Below the pieces are notes generated by a model, which was given only the letters and a program-made list of their open reading frames with translations, did not search any database and was not told where the DNA came from. From Ceratorhiza oryzae-sativae (lineage: Eukaryota > Basidiomycota > Agaricomycetes > Cantharellales > Ceratobasidiaceae), in contig JARWMV010000017.1 of the NCBI GenBank assembly GCA_030998015.1, positions 1-64,000 on the forward strand: DNA of 64,000 bases, given 5' to 3'. This document shows positions 52,911 to 61,523 of the stretch, piece after piece (within the stretch, counting starts at the first letter, position 1; each line of letters starts with the position of its first letter). Position numbers and translations under genes: made by a program.

Positions 52911-54200
52911 CACCTGCACCTCTAAAACCATTGCTAAATTTATCTGGCTTTCAATTCAGCTCCAACATGCACTGAGGCCTTGTCACTAGGACCAGCAGGA
53001 CTGTATGCAATCCAGAGATGTATCATGTCATGAGCCATGATCAAAGGTCTTGTAGCTAACCATCATTTTCTTCCCTTTGTTCTCCACCTTTGTCTTGTGG
53101 CTTGACCACCTCCACTTCATGAGTAAGCACCTCCACCTGCTTACTGATCCTGGTACTATTATTAGTCACTCACTTACTGATCACTGCCATTCACCTTACT
53201 CATGCTACTATTATTAGTACTGGCTGACTGATGGACATACTATTATTAGTAACTGGCTGACTGATCACTGCCATTCCTTCTTACTCATCCTGCATGTATG
53301 CTTAGTCACTCCCCTGGTTAGAATAGTATAAAAGCAAGGAGAGCAAGCTGGTCTACCCCAGCTTGTTCTACCTTGTCAATTCCCCTCTAAAGCATCCACT
53401 GTGAAGAACAGTCCCTAGCTGACTTATTAGCTTAAGTAACAGCTAGAAGGGTCTTGAGTCAAGACCACATCACAAGCCCCAGCACTAAGCATCTGACTTA
53501 GCTGCTGTCCACAGTTGCTTATTCAGTGATGGGTGTCCATCAGCCACAAGCATATAAGTGCATACAGTGTCAAGCCATGCATCAGCAGTAGTCTGGACAT
53601 AGTCCAGACCCATCAGAGGCATTAGCCACTCATAAAGCAAGTCCAACAACCACTTTCAGAGGTTGTGACAACCTGGTCATCTGCCTTGCAAACACACTTG
53701 TAGAGTTGATCTACAAAATGGGCTGCCATCCCAAGAACTCTCTGCCAATCCAATCCTTGACTTTGTTGGGCTATCAGGACCATGAATAAGCAACCATTTT
53801 TGACATTTAAATGATGCAAACCCACTCAATGTACTGGCATAATCCTTGCACAACTCCCCCACCAAAACCAGTGACACCATGCATGCAGCTGCACCACCCA
53901 GTCTTCCCATGCCAGACCCCCCCCCCACTAGTTTCCATCCATACCAGCTGTGTGTAGACTCCCACAATTTCTCCAGGCAGGCCTGTCACTGGAAGAGATA
54001 ATGGAGGTAATAAGGCAGAATACAGTGCCATGTGTGGCTCTGGAGTTGCAGGCCTAGCAGGGAGGTGACCATCTCCAGAGATGCTTTCCCTTGTGCCTCA
54101 TCACAATCTCCCCTTTAAACTCCCCTTTGCATCCCATCATGATTCCCCCTTCCTCCCATTTCCAATCCTCCTAGTTCCAGTCTCTCACCTTGGGCAAATC
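52911..54200. other. 1.29-kb spacer between two inverted family-C copies
   Basis: CpG-poor DNA between LTR-C copy 1 (minus) and copy 3 (plus). It contains an LTR-D (53026-53670). The rest, 52,911-53,025 and 53,671-54,200, has no recognised gene; minus-strand open frames at 53,677-53,967 have no known domain. Confidence 0.6.
53026..53670 (+). mobile_element. LTR, family D, copy 1
   Basis: TGTCATGAGCCATG to AGGTTGTGACA, 645 bp, with TATAAAAG at 53327-53334. It is followed by the dyad GAGCAAGCTGG / CCAGCTTGTTC. A second copy lies at 57262. Flanks TATCA and ACCTG do not match, so it is either truncated on one side or rearranged. Confidence 0.65.
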
Positions 54201-56294
54201 TGTTATGGATTACTAACATTTTCTATTATTTTAATCTGCTCTGCCAACCTCAAGCAATGCCTCTGTAATTAATTTGTGAAATACTTGAATTTGTATGTGC
54301 TCTGAATTGTACTATTTTCCATTCCATTAAATAGTACAAATTTCCTGCTCTCCAACACATATTTTATTAAGATTTTACAATGAGATTTCAGAGAGATACA
54401 GAGGTTGCAATATTTCCTCTTATCAGGAGATATTGATTACAACATTGCACTGCTCATATCTTGGCAACTGCTTATGCTATCAGAGCAACCTTATGCTCTA
54501 TTGATAGCTAATCTTTGGTGGTATCTGCTGCCCAAAGATTGTCATGATCCACCAGATCCTTGCACCAGAATGGCCCAAAGATCATTAGAATCTTACTGGA
54601 CCATCAATCAAGATCTAATGACTCCAGTGAGTCAGGAGAACCTTCCAAATTGATCCAGAAGCTTCTCTGACTCACTTTATGACTCACTGAGATGTAGCCT
54701 CCATTCATTACATGTATATACTATGATAATATGATCTACAAGCCAATAGCAGGTCTCAGATGCATCAATGCCTTTGATCCACACCCTGTCTTTACTCTCT
54801 TATCCTATACCAGGCTAGGGTGTACCCCAAGTATAGCAGTACCCTTTTTTGATGATTGCACTGGCATGCATGTATCTATTTGGCTCTGGAATGCCCTCTT
54901 CAGGGTATAAAAGGACCTCCTCTGAGGCCCTTCCAGACCACCCTCCTCCTCTTACTCAACCCAGACTGGTTATTGGTTTCTTTTCTCTTTCTATTTTCTC
55001 TTGTCTGTGTGTGATTTCTTATATAACTAGTACTGAGGAATAAAGTACCATATTAGTTATATACTGTCTGATTGATTGTATCTTATATACAGAGATATAT
55101 AAGGATACAATATTGCCTGATCAAGTGTGACATTAAGTACCAGCTATTAGAGGAAATCTAAGTACCTGTAGCTGAGGAAGTATACACATTAGGCAGCCCA
55201 CCATCTATCCTATAAGCTATTGCTTAAGTCTAGTATTAAGATTAGTATCAGTTAGTCCAAGCGACTAGGGCTGAACTACATTTAAGATATCTAAGGGAAC
55301 CTGACCATAGTAGTCTTGCTCTTTATACCTATAAATTAGTCAGTTTACACTGTGAAAGATTAAGACTACCTTGAGTGTTACTTGATCACATTGCAACTAC
55401 TTTGAACCTTCTTACTCTAGTCTAAGAAGTACTGAGTACAATTAGTGTATACTAACATATCTACATTTGCTTAAGCTCTAGATATTCAAGTGTACCCTGA
55501 TGTCGTGACCCTCTGGAGGCTCCCTTGTGGAGCACTTAAGTAGTGGCTGCGTTTACGGTTTGGTGCTATGCAGTATGTATTGAGCGTTTTAGTTACAGTG
55601 TCTGTTATGGTCTATGGTGGTTGACAAGATAAAGCAAGCTGAGGCATCCAGTCTTGCTTTATCCTCCTTATATATACCTGTGGCTGCGGTGGCTGCGGAC
55701 GTATTATCTAAGCACACTCCGCAGTAGGTGTAGGTTATGTACAGTACTATGGGTTAGGTAATTGTTTGTCTTAAGTTTGTGCGGCTCCGAATCTTATAGA
55801 GCCGCGCGAGGTCCGAGGGTCATGTGACCTTTTTGGACTTAAGCACCCGGCGCTTAATCGCTGAATAAGCGCTGAGGTCACGTGACAACTCGCTCCTCGC
55901 TCCAGGTAACATGGGAGAGAAACGCTGGAGCGAGTTCAGGGTAACCACCGGCGCTTAATCGCTGAATAAGCGCTGAGGTCACGTGACAACTCGCTCCTCG
56001 CTCCAGGTAACATGGGAGAGAAACGCTGGAGCGAGTTCAGGGTAACCACCGGCGCTTAATCGCTGAATAAGCGCTGAGGTCACGTGACAACTCGCTCCTC
56101 GCTCCAGGTAACATGGGAGAGAAACGCTGGAGCGAGTTCAGGGTAACCACCGGCGCTTAATCGTTAGGTAAGCGCCGAGATCACGTGATCCTGTTTATGG
56201 TTTGTTCCGCTTCGGGAAAAATGCCATAAATCTGTACAATATTCGGTTGTTAGGTTATGTCTGCTAGGCGGGTCATAACACCTGACCTGTAACA
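54201..56294 (+). mobile_element. LTR-like element, family C, copy 3 (interrupted by LTR-A)
   Basis: TGTTATGGATTACTAAC to CCTGACCTGTAACA, about 1.31 kb without the LTR-A. Nearly identical to copy 1 in reverse orientation; the same 82-codon frame occurs in both (52458-52706 minus, 54405-54653 plus). TATAAAAG at 54906-54913. Flanks are AAATC and GGTTT. AAATC is the reverse complement of GATTT, the left flank of copy 1. Confidence 0.8.
55501..56280 (-). mobile_element. Solo LTR, family A, in LTR-C copy 3
   Basis: 780 bp, three internal tandem units, CpG-rich. Target duplication CCTGA (55496-55500 and 56281-56285). Very like the GR2 3' LTR. Confidence 0.93.
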
Positions 56295-56519
56295 GGTTTG
56301 TAACACATGCACCATACCTTGGTATCATCAGGTTCTGCTATACATGGCCTTTTCACCTTGCAAATCTGGTTCAAGGTGGTGATAAAGTTGTTTGATTGCC
56401 CTCTTTTCTGCCTGTGTTGACACTGAAGGTCTTCTTGTTGTTTTTGCACAGCTTGACACAAGGGTTTACATTGGCTAGTATGAGATTTATAAGACTTGTG
56501 AAGGACTGTTGTATATGTG
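56295..56519. other. Short unassigned stretch between LTR-C and LTR-B
   Basis: Only a 62-codon minus-strand open frame with a Gln-rich part (MCQAVQKQQEDLQCQHRQ), perhaps a fragment of an older element. Nothing else seen. Confidence 0.4.
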
Positions 56520-57046
56520 TGTCATGGCCTAGACCATGAGCACAAATTTATCCCAATTTTATATTATTTTATTTTCATCTCTATTTTCTGGTTTTTTGGA
56601 CAAGTCCTGTTTATTCAGATATATGTGCAGGATTATCAACTGAGTCATGTGACCTTGTTGCTTGTTGACCATTATTGATGTATTCTGGAATATTCTGTTG
56701 ATGTGGCACCACTTCTGTTATTGTACAATTCTGTCTAGATTCCTATTTCATATGTACCACCTCACCTTTGAATATATAAGGGAGAGTCTGAGAGCCTTAA
56801 GCCTCAGAACTCAACCTCCTGTTGATACCCCCTTCAACCTGAGTTGGTCACCAAGCCACTTAGTCTCTGCCCAGTGCTCTTAAGCACAAGTGCATCTCTA
56901 AACCTTCCTGTGTGCCATCACAACCACCCTCCTCACTGCATGTCCCCTCCTAGATGTTGCAGTCTTGATCCTCAGTGTTACAGCCCTTGGATCTGCCATC
57001 ACCTCAGAAGTGCTTGGTGTTGTTGTTCAGGTTGTCAGCTCTGACA
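56520..57046 (+). mobile_element. Solo LTR, family B, copy 3
   Basis: 527 bp, TGTCATGGCCTAGACC to CAGCTCTGACA, target duplication ATGTG (56515-56519 and 57047-57051). TATATAAGGGAGAG at about 56,774, followed by the CCTTAAGCCTC dyad. Confidence 0.93.
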
Positions 57047-57261
57047 ATGTGCATTGTGGTCATGCATAAAAGTCAGGCATTTTGGTTGAAGGGGCAAAGC
57101 TGCAAAGGGGAGCAATTGGAGAGGGGCAAAGCAATCTGCCTACCCAAAAATGGTTGACACCATCCCTGCAGCTATTGCAATTACTCTAGGATAAAAGGCA
57201 CCAAGGCATATATTAGATGTGATAGTGGCTAAAAACAACTGATCAGAGAAATCTTCTCCAC

Positions 57262-57766
57262 TGTCATGAGCCACAATCAAAGGTCTTGTGGCTAACCATC
57301 ATTTTTCCTTTGTATACCTTTTTTGTCTTGTGGCTTGACCACCCTCCTTTCACAAGTAAGCACCTCCACCTGCTACCAAGCTTTGTCCTATTTTTAGTCA
57401 CTTGCTCACTGATCACAGCCATTCACCTTACTCATGCAACTATTATTAGTTACTTGCTGACTGATGGACATACTATTATTAGTAACTGGCTGACTGATCA
57501 CTACCATTCATTCTTACTCATCTTGCATGTATGCTTAGTCACTCCCCTGGTTAGAATAGTATAAAAGCAAGGAGAGCAAGCTGGTCTACCCCAGCTTGCT
57601 CTACCTCATCAATTCCCCTCTAAAGCACCCAGTGTGAAGAGCAGTCCCTAGCTGACTTATTAGCTTAAGTAATAGCTAGAAGGGCCTTGAGTCAAAACCA
57701 TGTCACAAGCCCCAGCACTAAGCATCCAACTTAGCCACTGTCTACAGTTGCTTACTCAGCAACAGG
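57262..57766 (+). mobile_element. LTR, family D, copy 2, truncated by a family-E element
   Basis: TGTCATGAGCCACAATC onward matches LTR-D copy 1 for about 500 bp (same TATAAAAGCAAGG and dyad). It breaks off at 57766, where the family-E LTR begins. The remaining end lies beyond the nested family-E elements, outside the window. The 57,047-57,261 stretch to its left holds nothing recognised. Confidence 0.75.
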
Positions 57767-58950
57767 TGTCGACGACGACAAGTCAGGCGACGAGGAAAAG
57801 AGTAAGAAAAGAAAAGAACTTGTATTCGACAAGAGGTCAAGTTCTTGAGGAGTCCTCTGCGAACTTGACCTGGTTTATATACATAGAACGAGCCACATCA
57901 TAACAAACAAGTCTGTACAGTGAGTCACAACAGATAAGAGATAGAAGCAGTAGAAGCAACTGCGGAACTGCGGAATTTCACATCAGAGTTGAAATACATC
58001 TCGGTTACCGGTCCAGAACATTCCCGGAGTCACATGACACAGATATACCATAAAAGGCAAGTATGTTTTTGAAGATGATCTCATAAAATGTAGTAAATCG
58101 AGAAAATATTGTAAAGTGGATGTATGCGTGTCAGTTCATGACACTTCCCCCCTTCAAGGCACGGGGGTCCTGGGATGCCTTTGGGTGTGACTTGACATAG
58201 TCAGCAATGAGTTCTGGTGCGTTCACCAGGTCGTCATAGGTTAACCATTGTCGCTCGTCATAGCCAAGCCACTTGACATAGTATTCGAAGACGTTAGATC
58301 TTTTGTTGTATCATGACTTTATGATCTGTTCCACTTCGAACTCTTCTTCCCCTTCAGGAGTTACCACAGGTGGTGGTGGGGGAACCTGACAGCCATAGGG
58401 GTCATTTTTATGTTTGGTCAGGAGTGAGACATGAAACACTGGGTGTATTTTCATGGTTATCGGTAGGTCCAATTTGTAGGCATGTGTGCCATGTTGTGCT
58501 ACCACCCTGAATGGTCCAACTCTTTTGTGGGCCAGTTTCCTGGAGGCCTGCTGTGTCCGTATGTTTTTGGTATCAAGCCAGACTTTGTCTCCAACCTTAA
58601 TAGCTTCAGGAGCCCGATGCTTCTGGTCGTAGTATTCCTTGATCCTCTGGTTTGCTATTTCCAGGGCTGCCCTAAGTTCGTCATGGCCCTTTTGGAGCCA
58701 TTCTGCATGATTGTCTGCTAGGGGGAATTCTTGTCCCTCCTTGTCCCCAACTGCTAGCCTTGGGTGGAAACCGTAGTTTGCGAAGAATGGTGATTTGCCA
58801 GTTGAGGCGTTGACACCATTATTGTAGGCAAATTCAGCCAATGGTAGGAGCGAGACCCAGTCGTCTTGTCTGTCTGATACATAGTGTCTGATGTACCCTT
58901 CCACTACTTGGTTGGCCCATTCGGACTGGCCATCTGTCTGAGGGTGGTAT
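57767..58950 (-). mobile_element. Family-E chromovirus Ea: 3' LTR and 3' end of pol
   Basis: LTR 57767-58143 (plus-strand TGTCGACGACGACAAG..CATGACA). Next comes the polypurine tract (CTTCCCCCCTT on the plus strand). Then minus-strand pol from 58,904 down: late integrase (LPLAEFAYNNGVNASTG), the GPFRVVAQHGTHAYKLDLP linker, and the chromodomain start FEVEQIIKS, cut short by TGA where copy Ec reads CGA (SRYNKRSN). It ends at 58950, where copy Eb is inserted (GGTAT target). Confidence 0.88.
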
Positions 58951-59211
58951 TGTCATGAACTGACACGCATACATCCACTCTACAATATTTTCTCGATTTT
59001 CTACATTTTATGAGATCATCTTCAAAACATACATGCCTTTTATGGTATATCTGTGTCATGTGACTCAGGGAATGTTCCGGACCGGTAACCGAGATGTATT
59101 TCAACTCTGATGTGAAATTCCGCAGTTCCGCAGTTGCTTCTACTGCTTCTATCTCTTATCTGTTGTGACTCACTGTACGGACTTGTTTGTTATGATGTGG
59201 CTCGTACTATG

Positions 59212-59344
59212 TATATAAACCAGGTCAAGTTCGCAGAGGACTCCTCAAGAACTTGACCTCTCGTCGAATACAAGTTCTTTTACTTTTCTTACTATTTTCC
59301 TTGTTGCCTGACTTGTCGTCGTCGACATCAGGTCAAGTTCTTGA
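59212..59344 (+). promoter_or_regulatory. Family-E promoter and self-priming pair
   Basis: TATATAAA at 59212-59219. TCAAGAACTTGACCT at 59245-59259 lies about 32 bases downstream, at the expected mRNA 5' end. It is the exact complement of AGGTCAAGTTCTTGA (59330-59344), which starts 2 bases inside the LTR. This 15-base match is the hallmark of Tf1/sushi-type self-priming. An inverted copy AGGTCAAGTTC lies just after the TATA box. Confidence 0.72.
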
Positions 59345-59644
59345 CAATCGTAAGTCTCAGTGTCGTCTGGGATACGTTTGGAACGCTGCCAGCGTCGTCT
59401 CAAGATAACTCCTCGTTGCCTTCCCCAATCCCACTCCACCTATCCACAGTCACGAGATATCGTTGCCCTATACGCGCCTCTGTGAAACCTTGCATAGCCA
59501 GGTCCCTCACACGTCGTAACAAGCTTTGGTTCTCTAATCTCTTTCGTCAACAAGAGGTGGGGTTGCTCATTGCCCTTAAGTAGCTGAGCAATGGAGGTCA
59601 CCTTCCTATTCCAATAGACTTGGGAAAGGGTCTATTTTTTTTCC

Positions 59645-60013
59645 TTGTTGCTCTTGCTCAAGTACGTCTCTGACGGAACGCATGGCCCTCAAGTGGCACA
59701 ACCTTTTACAGAAGATCAGCGCTGCCGTCTGTGTGGGTGGTTCGGACACCTATCGATCCACTGCTTCACCCTCAACTTGGTCGAAAGTATCCTTGAAGAA
59801 GCAGGGCACATCGATTTTAGCCAAGTAGTAATTATCAAAGTCCGCCCCCAGAGAGTTGGACGTGCCCAACAAGCCTTCGTCACCGAGCCAGGTGCCCCTG
59901 AGTGCAAGATCTGCTGTCGGCCAAACGAAGCCACCTTCCCAGCGCGCTGCCCCTATTGTCCTAAGAAGGACAAATTCCTCTATTACTACACCATCCCTCG
60001 CAACCAGCTCTAA
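59645..60013 (+). CDS. Family-E leader ORF 1: zinc-knuckle protein
   Basis: 122 codons upstream of gag. A CCHC knuckle CRLCGWFGHLSIHC is followed by a second Cys cluster (CKICCRPNE..ARCPYCPKK). An ORF with a zinc knuckle before gag is unusual for a Ty3/Gypsy element. It could bind RNA or DNA. It may belong to one longer protein with leader ORF 2 if a frame break lies near 60,010. Confidence 0.5.
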   Translation: MLLLLKYVSDGTHGPQVAQPFTEDQRCRLCGWFGHLSIHCFTLNLVESILEEAGHIDFSQVVIIKVRPQRVGRAQQAFVTEPGAPECKICCRPNEATFPARCPYCPKKDKFLYYYTIPRNQL

Positions 60014-60401
60014 GCTGGAGAACCTCGGTCAACAGCTTCTTCGTCACCTGTTAAACACTATCGAAAACTTCCAAGACAGGTACCATTATTACCGGAATAA
60101 GTACGAAGAAACCCGTGAAAAACTTCACGAAGCCGAGGCCCGTTGCGCATACTTAACTGAGCGTTTGCACAAACACCAGGAGGACTACCTATCCCTCCTC
60201 CAAGACCATCTCAGACTAGAAGCTATAGTCCGAGAAACAGTTGAACCCCACGAGTACGCCTTCCCCGTCTTCTCAACGCCGTCAGACCTTCCTCACCCCA
60301 CCTTTCTAAGTGGCACAGGCTCGCCAATTCAGGAAGAAACATCCCTTCCAGCAGCCCAAGCCATTCCTCCCCAAGGAGACACTCCTGCAGGATCAAACTA
60401 A
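59856..60401 (+). CDS. Family-E leader ORF 2: coiled-coil protein
   Basis: Overlaps leader ORF 1; the convincing part begins near 60,004. It has a strong heptad-like helix (LLNTIENFQDRYHYYRNKYEETREKLHE and onwards to LEAIVRETVEP) and a Pro-rich tail. No known family. The overlapped N-terminal portion is probably not translated in this frame. Confidence 0.45.
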   Translation: MDVPNKPSSPSQVPLSARSAVGQTKPPSQRAAPIVLRRTNSSITTPSLATSSKLENLGQQLLRHLLNTIENFQDRYHYYRNKYEETREKLHEAEARCAYLTERLHKHQEDYLSLLQDHLRLEAIVRETVEPHEYAFPVFSTPSDLPHPTFLSGTGSPIQEETSLPAAQAIPPQGDTPAGSN

Positions 60402-60611
60402 ATTGAAGAGGGTGGAGTGCCCATACCGTTGCCAAGACACCAAAAGTTGGGACTTGGACGATACCTGGCTAAGATTTGCGGGGATCAGAAACTTCGAAAT
60501 TTATAGACTCGTGCGGGGGAAAGAAATCCTATATTACCAAAACAATTCCCAATTCCCTGTACTTCCTTACCGTCTCCGTCGCCTTTAGAATTCTATCAAA
60601 CCTTCTCTGAA

Positions 60612-61523
60612 ATGGCGTCACAACCTCCTGCCCCTGCTTGGGCGAATATGTCTGATGAAGATAAGGTCATCTATATGCTTCGATCAATGGACGAACTGCA
60701 AGAGCAAACCAATAATCTCCAAAATGATATTGGGGACGTCGAACACAATAATAAGACCTACACAGATTCACTCGAGGCCAAACTTACCACGAATCAGACA
60801 AAAATAGATGCGGATGTGGCCGGACTAGCCACCAATGTCAATAACCTAGTGGGAATGTTAGCCATTCTTCAAACTACTATCACGCGCATTGAAGCGCAAA
60901 TCAACACCTCCATGGGTGGCTCAGGCACTGTCCAAGTACTAGCTCCCACGGGTACAGCCCAACCACAACCAACAGCACCTGCTCCTTCTGGAGGGTCGAC
61001 TGCAAAGGTTAAGATGGCCGCCCCTCAAAAGTTTGATGGCACAAAGCGGGAAGACGCCATCTCATTCAGAATTGCATGTGCCCGATATATCAATACAAAC
61101 ATGAGTGGGCACTTGGCTGACCAAGTAGTCGCCTTCATCACCTCTTATCTTGAAGGGTCAGCAGCGGAATGGGTTAACTCGTATGAAGAATTCGAAATTC
61201 TCAACCCTGGAACTGCAATCCCCTGGCTTCACGATGCCAATTTATTCTGGCAAGAATTCACCACCCGATATGGGGACCTGAACCGCACTGAAAATAACTG
61301 CGACAAGTGGCGGAAGTTGAAACAATCCAAGACAGTTCAGGACTATCTCACCCTATTCAACTTATATTCCACAGGCCTCAACTACAACGATGCCGCCATG
61401 CATGATCAGTTCTATGATGGGCTGTCGTCAGACGTAACAGATAGCATGGTGGCCCAAAACTATGATCCCTGCACAAAAACATTTGCCCAGCTCACACAGC
61501 GGGCCCTGGAAATTGACCGCCAC
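60612..61523 (+). pseudogene. Family-E gag, 3'-truncated by the Ec LTR
   Basis: Starts MASQPPAPAWANMSDEDKVIYMLRS. An N-terminal coiled coil (MDELQEQTNNLQNDIGDVEHN) precedes a Pro-rich linker, then a Ty3-type capsid domain (PQKFDGTKREDAISFRIACARY, AFITSYLEGSAAEWVNSYEEF, FWQEFTTRYGD, TVQDYLTLFNLYS, DQFYDGLSSDVTD). It is uninterrupted up to the LTR at 61524. The expected nucleocapsid is lost in this copy. Confidence 0.88.

Larger units (their letters stand above)
58951..61523 (+). mobile_element. Family-E chromovirus Eb: 5' LTR, leader ORFs and gag, cut by Ec
   Basis: LTR 58951-59327 in sense orientation (TGTCATGAACTGACACG..GTCGTCGACA), then leader ORFs and gag on the plus strand. Interrupted at 61524 by the 3' LTR of a third, oppositely oriented copy. 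The rest of Eb lies beyond the right edge. Confidence 0.88.
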
